Source of the DNA: Verrucomicrobiota bacterium
GTDB lineage: Bacteria > Verrucomicrobiota > Verrucomicrobiia > Verrucomicrobiales > Akkermansiaceae
Assembly: GCA_017301995.1 (NCBI GenBank)
Contig: JAFLEH010000009.1
Location: 62,001 to 126,000 of the forward strand
Direction: 5' to 3'
Length of the DNA: 64,000 nt
The notes below the pieces were generated by a model that made no database searches, was not told where the DNA came from, and saw nothing but the letters and a program-made list of their open reading frames with translations. Below are positions 25,908 to 35,371 of the stretch, one piece after another (positions within the stretch are counted from its first letter, which is position 1; each line of letters starts with the position of its first letter). The translations under genes and the position numbers were made by a program.

Positions 25908-26651
25908 ATGGTCAAGCCGCTCAGCATCGCATGTCTCGTTCTCTCAATGGTATTTCCGTCAGCCAGCCGCGCCGGGGACGCTCCCGCCAAGATCCGGGTG
26001 CTGTTGGTCATCGGTGGCCATGATTTCGAACGTGAGCCGTTTCTGGATGTGTTCCGGAGCAATCCGGAGATCACCTTTGAAACCGTGGGGCATCCGGACG
26101 CCCACGCGCGGCTCAGCGCCGAGGCGGCCCGGTCTTGGGACGTGTTGGCGCTCTACGACATGTGGCAGCCGATCTCCGATGCGGCCAAGGCGGACTTTCT
26201 GGCCCGTCTCAAGGATGGCAAGGGCATTGTCGTGCTGCACCACGCGATCGCGAACTATCAGAAATGGAACGGATACGCGAGGATCATCGGCGGCAAGTAT
26301 TTTCTAGCAAATGAATCATTCGATGGCAGGGACCATCCGGCATCCACCTACAAGGACGACGTGAGGTTCACCGTTGAAGTGGAACGCAACAACCACCCGG
26401 TAACCCGAGGCGTGGAGAACTTCGAGATCGTCGATGAGAACTATCATGGCCTGTGGGTGGATCCCTCCGCCACGGTGTTGCTGCGAACCAAATCCCCAAC
26501 CAATCATCCGATCCTCGCGTGGGCCCGCACGGAGCAGGCGTCCCGCGTGGTCTATCTGCAACTGGGACACGGTCCCTCCGCGTTCGGCAACACCAGCTAC
26601 CGCAAACTCCTCGCACAGTCGATCCGCTGGACCGCCGGACGAAGCGAGTGA
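25908..26651 (+). CDS. Exported ThuA-like protein
   Basis: Protein of 247 residues with a signal peptide (about 1-22) and a ThuA/class-I glutamine amidotransferase-like fold: IRVLLVIGGHDFEREPF, then VLALYDMWQPISDAAK, GIVVLHHAIANYQKW and GGKYF, and later VDENYHGLWVDPS. ThuA-fold proteins are associated with trehalose and other sugar utilisation and with the secreted catabolic proteins of Planctomycetota and Verrucomicrobiota; a precise reaction is not known. It follows the phosphatase on the same strand and is convergent with the next gene, with only 19 bp between stops. Confidence 0.82.
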   Translation: MVKPLSIACLVLSMVFPSASRAGDAPAKIRVLLVIGGHDFEREPFLDVFRSNPEITFETVGHPDAHARLSAEAARSWDVLALYDMWQPISDAAKADFLARLKDGKGIVVLHHAIANYQKWNGYARIIGGKYFLANESFDGRDHPASTYKDDVRFTVEVERNNHPVTRGVENFEIVDENYHGLWVDPSATVLLRTKSPTNHPILAWARTEQASRVVYLQLGHGPSAFGNTSYRKLLAQSIRWTAGRSE

Positions 26652-26670
26652 GCGGATGCCATCCGCCGCA

Positions 26671-27846
26671 TCAGTCCGCGAACAGGCAGGTTACCAACGG
26701 CAGGGCGCTCACCTTCTCCCGACTTCCATCCGATTTCAGCCGGAAAACACCGCGACCGTTGGAAAAGTAAACCGTGCCATCGCTACCGACGGTATAGGCC
26801 ATGACACCCTTGGCAAGCACCTCGGCTGTGTCTTCCGCCGCTCCCGGTTCCCGCCGCTTGAGCACCCAGGACGAGGGAACCGCCGCCACCGGTTCCTCGG
26901 TTTGCGGGCCCCTCGCGCTTTGCTCCAGGTTCACCCATCGGCCGTAGAGAAACACCGCCTTCGGATCCGGTCCGTCGCGCTTCGGTCCGCCGGCGGTCTT
27001 CAGCGGCTTGCCACTGAAAAACATCGAAAACACGTTCAGAAACGCGAACACCGCGCGAACCAAACGGAACGGAAACAGCACCACGTCTTTGAATAGGTCG
27101 AGCGGTTTCGTCTTGGCCACCGCTTCATAGGGCCGCTGGATGTAATACAACCTGCCATCCGGTCCGAACCCCGGACAAAGATAGTCGAACCGTTCGTCCT
27201 CGGCCAGTGGTTCGACCGCGCCACTCTCCCTGTCCAACTGTTGGATCGAGGCGGGACCCAGACCCGCCCACGCTCCATTGCGCCGGGCGATTCCGCTGGA
27301 TTGATAGACCAGCCGCCCGCCCTCTCCGGGCCCCCACGCCGGATAGGCGTCGATCGCGTCGCCCTCGGTGATCTCCCTAACGCCACCACCGCGCGCCGGG
27401 CGCATGATTCCGATACATCCGCTGCCATCCTGCCGGTTGATCGCCACCGCGACGTGTTCTCCGTCCGGATGGGCCGCGAGCCACGAAAACCTGCGATCCG
27501 GGCCATGCACGAGCCGCTGCTCGCGCCGTTCCTCGGGCGAGTATTCGAAAATGCCATGCACATCGCCGGCGGCGATCGCGTAATAGATCGTTCCCGGTTC
27601 GGCGGAAACACAGGCGGCGGAGAATTGGGGATTGAACGAATCCACCTCGAATATCGAGCCCGTCGGCAGCCCGCCGCGGGCGAATTGCGCGCCGGATCCG
27701 GTCGTTTTCCATTCCCGGCGGTCCTTGATCGACTGCAACCGGTCGCGAAGCTCGTCCACGAACTTCGATCTGATCTCCGACTCCTTGCCGTCGCCGGACC
27801 GGATGAACAGCTTGCCTTCTGATAGATAACCGCGTATGTCGCTCAT
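26671..27846 (-). CDS. Beta-propeller-like protein of unknown function
   Basis: Unrecognised protein of 391 residues without a signal peptide. Several segments look like TolB/WD40-type blades: AAHPDGEHVAVAINRQDGSG, AYPAWGPGEGGRLVYQSS, DYLCPGFGPDGRLYYIQRP and YTVGSDGTVYFSNGRGVFRL. Between blades, at about residues 268-295, lies an unusually hydrophobic stretch (VVLFPFRLVRAVFAFLNVF) that could associate with membrane. The N-terminal 50 residues are charged. It might be an informational or envelope-stress sensor, but nothing in the sequence fixes a role. It lies 38 bp downstream of the HD/OB nuclease on the same strand, so the two may share a transcript. Confidence 0.6.
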   Translation of the reverse strand: MSDIRGYLSEGKLFIRSGDGKESEIRSKFVDELRDRLQSIKDRREWKTTGSGAQFARGGLPTGSIFEVDSFNPQFSAACVSAEPGTIYYAIAAGDVHGIFEYSPEERREQRLVHGPDRRFSWLAAHPDGEHVAVAINRQDGSGCIGIMRPARGGGVREITEGDAIDAYPAWGPGEGGRLVYQSSGIARRNGAWAGLGPASIQQLDRESGAVEPLAEDERFDYLCPGFGPDGRLYYIQRPYEAVAKTKPLDLFKDVVLFPFRLVRAVFAFLNVFSMFFSGKPLKTAGGPKRDGPDPKAVFLYGRWVNLEQSARGPQTEEPVAAVPSSWVLKRREPGAAEDTAEVLAKGVMAYTVGSDGTVYFSNGRGVFRLKSDGSREKVSALPLVTCLFAD

Positions 27847-27884
27847 GGGCGTGGATTCCTTCCGAAAATGCGGGCGTTTGTTTG

Positions 27885-28976
27885 CTAGGGATTCTCCGGT
27901 CCGGCGGACGGGGCTTCCGTTTCGCCCCGGAAGGCGGCGAGCGGCCTAACCAGATTGCTCGGCAGCGGAAACACCCGGTCGTGGATGCCCGGAGCGAGTT
28001 CCTTGCCCTGCGCGTAGGCCTCGCGGACCATCTCCAGCTTGGCGTCGAGGTTATCGATGTGATGGAGCGCGAAGGCTTCGGGCGTGCGAGGCAGGACCGG
28101 CGAGCCGAATTCGTATTCGCCGTGGTGGCTTCCTATCAGATGGAGCAGATGGAGGCGGCAGTCCTCGGCCGGAGGGCGGAGGGCTTCCCAGCCGGTGGAT
28201 TCGGGGAGTCCGAGCGTCTCGCGCCAGAGTTTGTTGACCAGTTCGATTCCCAGCGGGATATGCCCTAACATTTCACCGTGCATTGCCAGCACCTGGTTGA
28301 ACCCGCGTTCCGGATAGCAGTTTTCCCACAGCTTGCCGCAGTCGTGAAACAGCACGCCGGTGAGCAGCAGGTCGCGGTTCAATTCCTGATAGACCGCCGC
28401 GAGAGCGTCGGCGGAGCGCATCATCTGCGCCACGTGTTCCACCAGTCCTCCGCGGCGCGCGTGGTGGTTGCGCTTGGCGGCGGCGGTGCGGCGGAAGCGC
28501 TCGCCCATGGTGGATAGAAAATGGCCGCACAACGCCCGCAACCGCGGATCGGCGATGGACCCGCACAGCCTCACAATGTCCGCGTAGTCGCCGTCCTGCT
28601 TTTCCCGCAACGCCGGATCGCCCGCGAAAAACGCGTCGGTTTCAGCCTCCGACGGTGCCGCGATCTTCAGGTCCTTTGTTTCGAATCCGTATTGCCCCAG
28701 CGTCCAATGGGCGTCCAGCCGCTGCACGGAGCCCTCGTTCATCTCCGAGGCATCGGCAAACAGCGGCGAATCCGACCAGACCTTCAGCGCGAAATGGCCG
28801 GTGGCATCGGCGAACGAGAGTTCCAAATAGGGTTTCTGGTTTTTGGTGGTGCGGTGCTGGCGGCTCTGCAACTGCGCGACCACGGCGGCTGCCAGTGTTT
28901 TGGCTCCGGCCAGTTCCTTGAGTTCGGCTATCGAAATCGGGCTCACGCCACGGAGCATGGCCCGCCGGTTTCCCAT
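27885..28976 (-). CDS. OB-fold/HD-domain 3'-5' exoribonuclease-like protein (YhaM type)
   Basis: Cytoplasmic protein of 363 residues. The N-terminal half is an OB-fold nucleic-acid-binding domain (KPYLELSFADATGHFALKVW), the C-terminal half an HD phosphohydrolase domain with RRGGLVEHVAQMM, the metal-binding LFHDCGKLWE and LLHLIGSHHGEYEFGSP. This OB-HD order is that of YhaM, a 3'-5' exoribonuclease of Gram-positive bacteria, and of related proteins elsewhere. A second in-frame ATG six codons downstream is an alternative start; neither has a Shine-Dalgarno sequence. Metal-dependent RNA trimming is the likely role. Confidence 0.78.
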   Translation of the reverse strand: MGNRRAMLRGVSPISIAELKELAGAKTLAAAVVAQLQSRQHRTTKNQKPYLELSFADATGHFALKVWSDSPLFADASEMNEGSVQRLDAHWTLGQYGFETKDLKIAAPSEAETDAFFAGDPALREKQDGDYADIVRLCGSIADPRLRALCGHFLSTMGERFRRTAAAKRNHHARRGGLVEHVAQMMRSADALAAVYQELNRDLLLTGVLFHDCGKLWENCYPERGFNQVLAMHGEMLGHIPLGIELVNKLWRETLGLPESTGWEALRPPAEDCRLHLLHLIGSHHGEYEFGSPVLPRTPEAFALHHIDNLDAKLEMVREAYAQGKELAPGIHDRVFPLPSNLVRPLAAFRGETEAPSAGPENP

Positions 28977-29006
28977 GGCAAGCCGAATCGGTTGGAACCC
29001 TCGGCG

Positions 29007-31427
29007 CTATTTGCCGCGGCTGCGGAGTTGTTCGAGGCGGGAGAGCGGCTTGGCGGCGGGTTCTCCGGCGGGTTTGGCGAGCTCGGGTTTGGGATCGGCC
29101 GCCTTGGCGACGGGAGCCGGGGGTGGCGCATCGATCCGCAAGGTGCCGCCGTTTCCGGTTAGGTGAATCACCTGCGATCCCGCCTCCGGAACGTTTACCC
29201 GGCAGAACAGGCTGTTGTGCTTCCCAACCGCGGCATCGGCGGCGATTTCCACGGGAAACGTCAGCTCCGCCTGGTCCTTGGTGAAGGTGAGCGGGTTGGC
29301 CTTGGCGCCGTGGGGCAGGCCCTGTAGCTCCACGGTGGCCTGCCCGGCGAATTCGCGCTGATAGGAAACCTTCGCCACAACCGGAACCGCCCGGCCCTGC
29401 TCGGTGGCGGCCAAATCCAGCGCGATGGTGAGCCACGGCTCCGCGACCTTGAGCGTGACCAGCGCGGACGACACCAGCACCGGCCCCTGCGCCGTCTCGG
29501 CTTCCGCGAGCATGCACACCGGCCAATCCCCCGTGGCGGCGTCACCGGTGGCGTTGAGTTCATATAACAATTCCGATTTGTCGCCCGGCATCTCAAGCGT
29601 GGCCGGACCGCTCACGCCGGGCGGATGCCACAGCGAGCGCACCACCAGCTTGCCGGCGTATCCTTCCGCACGGACGGCGCGGACTTTCAGCGAAATCACG
29701 CCGTTTCTAACCAACGGGGCGGGCGGCGTCTCCAGTTCCAGCCGCACCGGCGCCTCGGCGGTCACCGCCACGGCGATCCGGTCGAGGCTGACGGAGTGAT
29801 AGGCTCCCTGGTTGTTGATATCAATGTGATGGATGGTGTCCAGCAACGCGCCGGCTAGCGGCGGGTCCACTCCGGCCGATCTGATGGAAAACGGATAGAG
29901 TCCGCCCGCGACCGGGGCATCGGCGGCAGCCTCGAACACGACGGGAAACGAATTCATCGCCTTGGTGACGGGTGGGGCGAGCAGTTTCATCCCCGCGGGC
30001 AGCGCGGCGGCCTCGAACACGGCATCGCAGCCGATGTTCTGGCGGCTCACGTTGACAACCGCCGCGTAGCGATTGCCGCGCGGCACGGCGAAGTTCTTCC
30101 ACTTCTGCGAGTTCACGCGTTCGACGGTCGGCAGATTGGCGGAAACCGACGGCGCGCGAGGTTCGATCTCGATCCGATAGGTGAACGCCGGGCCGGTGCG
30201 CCCCAGTTGGTCGCGAATGTTCACACAGTAGGTGCCGTCGGCCGGGCAAGTCCATGTTAGAGCGCTGTCGGGCGATCCCTGGTCGTCGTTGGCGGCCAGT
30301 TGTTTGCCCGCCGCGTCGGTTAGGGCGAGCACCGGGTCGAGCGGCGAGCGCAGCGCCCTGGCGACCGCGCGACAGACCAGCACCTGATCCTTTTTCGCCG
30401 GAAACGAGAACCAATCGGTGGCCTGGGTGCCGCTGAGGATGCCGTGCGCGGCGGCCGGCAGCGCGGGGATGGGTGTGGCGGCCTTGGGGTCCGCGTTGGC
30501 ACCGGCTTCGCGGACACCTTCGAGTGCGGCCACCGCCACCGGGATGGGCGAGGGCGCGCTCAGGTTGTCCCTAACCGCAAACAGCGGGAATGCCGACGAC
30601 GGCGCGGGTGGCAGGGTGACGCTTTGGGTGAAATCCCCGGCAGGGTCTCCGATGAAAGTGAACTCGATGGTTTCCCCCGGTTTGCCACCGGTGGGAAACA
30701 CCGCGGTCGGCCGCGGAAACGTGCCGATGTGCAGCCGGTATTGGCACTCGTTGGAACCTTCGTAAGCGGCCTCTCTAACCACAATCCGGTAGTCGCCGTC
30801 CTCCGGCGCGACGACCGCCGCGCACGAATCGGTTCGCAACAGCGGCGCGTCGTCGCAGGCCGCGAGTTCGAAACGTTTCGCATCCAGAATGGCGACATAG
30901 GCGTCGAACATCACGCGGCCGAGCCGCATGGCCTCCACCTCCACCGCGAGCCGCTGGCCTTTTTTCAAGGTGCAAACATAGATGTCCTCATCCTCGTTTC
31001 CCGCCACGCCGTGGACGGTGGTGTTCAGCTCCACGCGCTGCGGTTGGTCGAAGGAATTGTTGGGTTCCGCCTCGTTCACGCAGGGGAACTGCCCGATCCA
31101 GAACGACCGCAGTTCGGTGATGCCGCCGGGGCTCCGCAGCCGCAGCGAATGCTCGCCCAACGGCGCGTCCGCGGCGATCGCGAGTTTCGCCACCACATGC
31201 TTCGGGTCTTTCACGTCGAACCCCGTCACGCTGATTCCCGGCTCATAACAAAGCGCCTCCGCCACGCCCTCCAACCGGTCGCCATAAAAATGCGCCTCCA
31301 CCTCCGTCCCCCGCTGCCCGCCCCGCGGCTCGATCAAGTTGAGCACCGGCGAAAACGCGAGAGCGGAACCGCAGAGACACAGCCCCAGGAACGACAGACG
31401 TGTGGCAAATGATGGGATCATGGACAT
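29007..31427 (-). CDS. Exported pre-peptidase (PPC) domain protein
   Basis: Exported protein of 806 residues with a signal peptide (LSFLGLCLCGSALAF). IPT/TIG-like and PPC (bacterial pre-peptidase C-terminal) beta-sandwiches follow: NEAEPNNSFDQPQRV begins one PPC unit, and TDWFSFPAKKDQVLVC and SALTWTCPADGTYCVNIRD mark another. The C-terminal half has further Ig-like folds and a Pro/Ala/Lys-rich tail. In Verrucomicrobiota and Planctomycetota such proteins are encoded beside DUF1501 genes, as here. The start used is 26 bp after the DUF1501 stop; an earlier ATG (MELFVIGYW) overlaps that stop as TGATG and would give translational coupling. Confidence 0.8.
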   Translation of the reverse strand: MSMIPSFATRLSFLGLCLCGSALAFSPVLNLIEPRGGQRGTEVEAHFYGDRLEGVAEALCYEPGISVTGFDVKDPKHVVAKLAIAADAPLGEHSLRLRSPGGITELRSFWIGQFPCVNEAEPNNSFDQPQRVELNTTVHGVAGNEDEDIYVCTLKKGQRLAVEVEAMRLGRVMFDAYVAILDAKRFELAACDDAPLLRTDSCAAVVAPEDGDYRIVVREAAYEGSNECQYRLHIGTFPRPTAVFPTGGKPGETIEFTFIGDPAGDFTQSVTLPPAPSSAFPLFAVRDNLSAPSPIPVAVAALEGVREAGANADPKAATPIPALPAAAHGILSGTQATDWFSFPAKKDQVLVCRAVARALRSPLDPVLALTDAAGKQLAANDDQGSPDSALTWTCPADGTYCVNIRDQLGRTGPAFTYRIEIEPRAPSVSANLPTVERVNSQKWKNFAVPRGNRYAAVVNVSRQNIGCDAVFEAAALPAGMKLLAPPVTKAMNSFPVVFEAAADAPVAGGLYPFSIRSAGVDPPLAGALLDTIHHIDINNQGAYHSVSLDRIAVAVTAEAPVRLELETPPAPLVRNGVISLKVRAVRAEGYAGKLVVRSLWHPPGVSGPATLEMPGDKSELLYELNATGDAATGDWPVCMLAEAETAQGPVLVSSALVTLKVAEPWLTIALDLAATEQGRAVPVVAKVSYQREFAGQATVELQGLPHGAKANPLTFTKDQAELTFPVEIAADAAVGKHNSLFCRVNVPEAGSQVIHLTGNGGTLRIDAPPPAPVAKAADPKPELAKPAGEPAAKPLSRLEQLRSRGK

Positions 31428-31453
31428 CCAATAACCAATAACAAATAACTCCA

Positions 31454-32788
31454 TCACCCCGCCTTCTTCGCCAGAATGGCGTCCAGCACGGTGCCGTTGG
31501 CGACGATCTCGATCGGCCGGTTGCCGGGGGCCATGATCTCCTTCTCCGCGTTGATCCCGATCTGGTTGTAAACGGTGGTCGCGAGGTCTTCCACGCCGAC
31601 CTTGTCCTCTTCGGGTTCGCCGCCGAGAGAGTCGGACGAGCCGTGGACGTAGCCCGCTTTCACGCCGCCGCCGGCCATCATCACGGAGAACACCCGCGGC
31701 CAATGGTCGCGGCCGCCGGTGGGATTGATCTTCGGCGTGCGGCCGAACTCCGAAGTGACGAGCACCAGCGTGGTCGCCAGCATGCCCTGGCGGTCGAGGT
31801 CGCGGATCAGGGTGGCGAGCGCCTTGTCCACCGGCGGAAGCTCGCGCTCGATGCCGGCCTTGAGATTGTCGTGGTGGTCCCAGCCGCCGGCGGTTAGTGA
31901 AACGAACCGCACGCCGGCCTGCACCAGGCGGCGGGCCAGCAGCATCCGCTGGCCGGGCGCGCTGCGCCCGTATTCGTCCTTCAGCGCGTCCGGCTCCGCC
32001 TTGAGGTTGAACGCCTCGCGGGCTTTCTGCGAGGAAATCAGCTTGTAGGCGTGTTGATAGAACGCGTCCATCGAATCCAGCGCGTCGGATTTCTCCAACT
32101 GGCGGAAATGGTGGTCCACCGACTCCAACAGCGCGCGGCGGCGGTTGAACCGCTCGTCCGAAACCCCGCCGGGCAGGCTGAGATCCCTCACCTGGAAATC
32201 GCCCTGCGCCGGGTCCGACCCCAGCGCGAACGGTCCGTAGGCCGATGAAAGGTAGCCGGAGTTCGCGTATTCGTTAGGCACGGACGGGACGCACACGTAG
32301 GGCGGCAGATCGTTGCGCGGTCCGAGTTCGTGGGAAACGATCGACCCGAACGACGGATACTCGAGCGCCGGCGACGGACGGTAGCCGGTGAACATGTTGT
32401 GCGTGCCGCGCTCGTGGGCCGCCTCGCCGTGCGACATCGATCGGATGATCGTCATCTTGTCCGCGAGCTGCGCGGTGTCCTTCATGAACTCGCTGAATTT
32501 TACGCCCGGCAGCTTGGTGTCGATGGCGCCGAACGGCCCGCGGTATTCGGCCGGGGCGAACGGTTTCGGATCGAAGGACTCCTGGTGGGCGATGCCTCCG
32601 GGCAGGAAGATGTGGATCACGCTCTGCGCCACCGGCGCGTGGCCGGGGATGTTTTTCAGCTCCGCGCGCGCCTGGTCCCGGAGGAATTGCGGCAGCGTGA
32701 GGCCCAGCCCGCCAAGCAGGCCGACGTAAAAGAACTCGCGACGCGACGTGTAGCGGTCGAGCGGATTGCCAGGGCAGCGGAGTTTCAT
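31454..32788 (-). CDS. DUF1501 protein with Tat signal
   Basis: Protein of 444 residues of the DUF1501 family (sulfatase/alkaline-phosphatase-like superfamily). The N-terminus carries a twin-arginine motif SRREFFYVGLLGGLG, implying export of a folded, probably metal-bound protein. IHIFLPGGIAHQESFDPKP and SMSHGEAAHERGTHNMFTGY are characteristic family segments, and the C-terminal TSEFGRTPKINPTGGRDHWP carries conserved metal-site-like residues. These genes are usually paired with DUF1549/DUF1553 cytochrome-like partners in this phylum; here the partner is a PPC protein. The reaction is unknown. Confidence 0.87.
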   Translation of the reverse strand: MKLRCPGNPLDRYTSRREFFYVGLLGGLGLTLPQFLRDQARAELKNIPGHAPVAQSVIHIFLPGGIAHQESFDPKPFAPAEYRGPFGAIDTKLPGVKFSEFMKDTAQLADKMTIIRSMSHGEAAHERGTHNMFTGYRPSPALEYPSFGSIVSHELGPRNDLPPYVCVPSVPNEYANSGYLSSAYGPFALGSDPAQGDFQVRDLSLPGGVSDERFNRRRALLESVDHHFRQLEKSDALDSMDAFYQHAYKLISSQKAREAFNLKAEPDALKDEYGRSAPGQRMLLARRLVQAGVRFVSLTAGGWDHHDNLKAGIERELPPVDKALATLIRDLDRQGMLATTLVLVTSEFGRTPKINPTGGRDHWPRVFSVMMAGGGVKAGYVHGSSDSLGGEPEEDKVGVEDLATTVYNQIGINAEKEIMAPGNRPIEIVANGTVLDAILAKKAG

Positions 32789-33027
32789 AAGCGTGAAGGA
32801 GGATGGAAAACCGACACCATCGTGCCAAAACGACGGATGTCAAACCGGCATTACGGAGGGCGCCCGGGAGATGTTTCAGATCCACGGCCACATCGTGGGG
32901 TTCGAAACACCGGGGGCACGGAGGTCAAGAAGAACAGCGGGCGGGTTTTGCGTTCGGGGTTCACGGGACGGGGCGGAAGATCGATTCGCCGTTCTGGGGG
33001 GGGAAGGATTGCGGACTCCACGCTCTA
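32789..33027 (-). promoter_or_regulatory. Intergenic region with possible promoter for DUF1501 operon
   Basis: On the minus strand a TTGACA hexamer lies at 32844-32839, about 50 bp upstream of the DUF1501 start, but the matching -10 position (ATGGTG) is poor. The rest of the 239-bp gap shows a C-run and no gene. The promoter assignment is weak. Confidence 0.25.
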
Positions 33028-35196
33028 TCAGGGGAGCGGCTTGATGTTCTCGAAGCGGACCTTCCAGGTGCCGTCTTTCGGAAAACCGGGTAGGGTGGTT
33101 TGGCAGCCGTCCCAGCCTGCGGTCATTAGGGCGACCGTTGCGAGAAGGGCGCCATTGGCCGGCAGATAGGTGGCGATCTCGCGGCGGGGAATTCCGGGCG
33201 GCGCGTCGGCGGGAAGGGCTTGGTCGCCGCGCTGGGGGCAATGGCCGGTGGGGAAATAGCGGTTGTTAGGCCCGTCGCGGAGCAGGATCGCGACCGCGTC
33301 TTCGGGCCGGCCGAGCCGGGTGGCGGTCATTGCGATCATCGGATAGTCCCAGCCCCAGATCTTGGTTTCCCAGTCCCATTGGGTTAGGACGGCGTCGAGG
33401 GTGCGGTCCATCGTGGCTCGGTCCACATGGGAGCCTCCCGGCAGCACACCCAGCGCGGCGAGCATCGACGGGTGATCGTGGCGGCTTGCCAGATTGTCCC
33501 AAGTGTCCGGAACCGATCCGAGGGCGACGTATTTTCCGTCCTTTTGCGGGAGCGGGGCGAGGTTCCGGATGATGCGGTCCCATTCGGGGTTGCGGATCAT
33601 GCCGAGGCGTTCGCGCCACGTTTGGGCGGTGGCGAGCGCCCATCGCCAGTAGGCGAGTTCGAAGCATGGATTCCGACTGATTCGCGGATCGTGGATCTCC
33701 TGGGCGATCCACAGCGGCGGACCAAGCACATAACTTTCCGATTTTCCATCAAAATACACCATCGAGGCAAGGCAGGCGGCGGATTCGAGCACCAGATCGC
33801 GGTAGCGGCCGAGGGTTTCCTTTTCCGGATTGTTTCGATAGATCAGCTCCGCCAGATAGACCGGGTGCGGTTGGTTCCAGACGATGAGCGGGTTGCCGCC
33901 GGGGCTCTCGCGGCCGTCGGGTCCCACCATTTTCGCCCAGCGCGCGCCTTTGAGGCCGCGTTCGGCGGCAAGCCGCCGGGCGGCGGGGAGTTGCTTGACA
34001 TACCACGCGAGATTCTCCGCGAGGAGATCATCGTGATTCCAGAGGGCGAAGTGGGCGGTGTGCCACCAGATCATTTCGGTGTGGTGTTTCCCATACCAGG
34101 TGTTGCAGGTGAGACCGCTTTCCTGGGGTGGTGTTTCCCCGGCCATCTGCGCGGCGGTTAGATACTGCGAGAGAATGATCCTCTCCTCAAGCGCGGCAGC
34201 GCGCGGGTCGGTGCTGCCGGAAAAGTCCACCATCCCGCCGCGGGTCCAGTATTTCTCCCAATGCGCCGCCGCCGCCGCCAGTGTGGCATCGAAATCCGGG
34301 AGTGGTCCGGTTATGGGCCCGGGCGCGAAGGAAACCGAGAAATCGAGCGTTTCATCCGACGGCTTCAAAACATAACTGTGCGGCTCCGGATTGGCAATGG
34401 CGGCGGAACCTTCCCATGCCAGCGCGCAATGATAGATCAGGGCATCGCGCCGCCGTTCGAACGTGACGCGGTGCTTGTCCTGTTGGAGAATCCGCGTGGT
34501 ATGGCTCACCGGCTCGGTCCAATCGAGCGCGGGCGTGTTCTTCACGTTGATATCATGTCCGCGGGGAAATGCGAGACCCACCGCGAGACGACCGTTGGCA
34601 AACAGCTTCGATTTCAGCCGCACCGCGACCATATCCCGATCCGGATGGCAGGTGGTGAGCGTTTCCACCACTTCGCCATCGAGTTCGAAGCGGCTGGTGA
34701 TCACCCCGCGCCACAGATCGAGCGTCTGGCGGATGCCGCCGACTCCGCTTTGCGTTAGAGCGCTTCCGTCCGGGCGGACGAACGCGATTCCGCCCAGCGG
34801 ATGGCTTCGCGGGTTGCGGCGGAGCCACTGGCCGGCCGGCGCGTTGGCATGGGTCGGATAGGCAACCGTGCGGCCATCGGCCTCGGTGTAGTCGGCGGAG
34901 GCGTCCGCGAGCCGGTGGTTTTCGGGATTCGGTTCTCCATACCATGCCCAGCGGCATTGGGTTTCGGTGGGAACGCCGTTGCGATGGTATTCCGCGGAAA
35001 ACGTCTGAAGGCCCGTGGCATCGGCGGTGAACGCGAATCCGCCATTGCCGACGGTGACCGGCGCATCCGTGTCGAGTTTCCGGATCTCCGGGTTATGGCG
35101 GCTAACAAGCGCCTCGCGCCCGATCGGGTCGGCGCATAGCGGAACCTGAGCCATCAGCGCGGCGATGAAGATGGAATGTCGGAGGAATACTGGCAT
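33028..35196 (-). CDS. Exported six-hairpin glycosidase-like hydrolase
   Basis: Exported protein of 722 residues. The start at MPVFLRHS gives a good signal peptide (FIAALMAQVPLCA); a start ten codons upstream is less plausible. The N-terminal part is a beta-sandwich (VGNGGFAFTADATGLQT). The C-terminal part is an alpha/alpha-barrel with GKHHTEMIWWHTAHFALWNH, NPLIVWNQPHPVYLAEL and WDWETKIWGWDYPMIAMTA. This organisation fits the GH65/GH95-like six-hairpin superfamily; exact family and linkage cannot be decided by eye. Secretion and neighbours (sialate esterase nearby, GH92 elsewhere) suggest use of algal or host glycans. Confidence 0.65.
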   Translation of the reverse strand: MPVFLRHSIFIAALMAQVPLCADPIGREALVSRHNPEIRKLDTDAPVTVGNGGFAFTADATGLQTFSAEYHRNGVPTETQCRWAWYGEPNPENHRLADASADYTEADGRTVAYPTHANAPAGQWLRRNPRSHPLGGIAFVRPDGSALTQSGVGGIRQTLDLWRGVITSRFELDGEVVETLTTCHPDRDMVAVRLKSKLFANGRLAVGLAFPRGHDINVKNTPALDWTEPVSHTTRILQQDKHRVTFERRRDALIYHCALAWEGSAAIANPEPHSYVLKPSDETLDFSVSFAPGPITGPLPDFDATLAAAAAHWEKYWTRGGMVDFSGSTDPRAAALEERIILSQYLTAAQMAGETPPQESGLTCNTWYGKHHTEMIWWHTAHFALWNHDDLLAENLAWYVKQLPAARRLAAERGLKGARWAKMVGPDGRESPGGNPLIVWNQPHPVYLAELIYRNNPEKETLGRYRDLVLESAACLASMVYFDGKSESYVLGPPLWIAQEIHDPRISRNPCFELAYWRWALATAQTWRERLGMIRNPEWDRIIRNLAPLPQKDGKYVALGSVPDTWDNLASRHDHPSMLAALGVLPGGSHVDRATMDRTLDAVLTQWDWETKIWGWDYPMIAMTATRLGRPEDAVAILLRDGPNNRYFPTGHCPQRGDQALPADAPPGIPRREIATYLPANGALLATVALMTAGWDGCQTTLPGFPKDGTWKVRFENIKPLP

Positions 35197-35321
35197 GACG
35201 GGAGCGGATCGCACGGGAAATTTCACACCGCGAGTTCCCGCGATGCGTCCGACATTTATCCGACAGCACCCGGATTGTAAACCTTGCCGACATCACCCGT
35301 TTGGAGGAATGCGAATCCCCT

Positions 35322-35354
35322 CCGCCTTTTCCGGTTGCAGGATCGGAAAGGCGG
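35322..35354 (+). promoter_or_regulatory. Strong hairpin just upstream of nitroreductase start
   Basis: CCGCCTTTTCCG pairs with CGGAAAGGCGG across a ten-base loop, with a single bulged T. The hairpin ends 17 bp before the ATG and is followed by TTATTTT. It could act as an attenuator, or mask or position the ribosome entry site. There is no Shine-Dalgarno sequence between the hairpin and the start codon. Confidence 0.5.
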
Positions 35355-35371
35355 GTTATTTTCCGCGCCCC

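Noticed and set aside
32839..32844. Strong sigma-70 promoter from a perfect TTGACA
   Set aside because: The -10 region at the proper spacing is poor, so it is kept only as a weak candidate.
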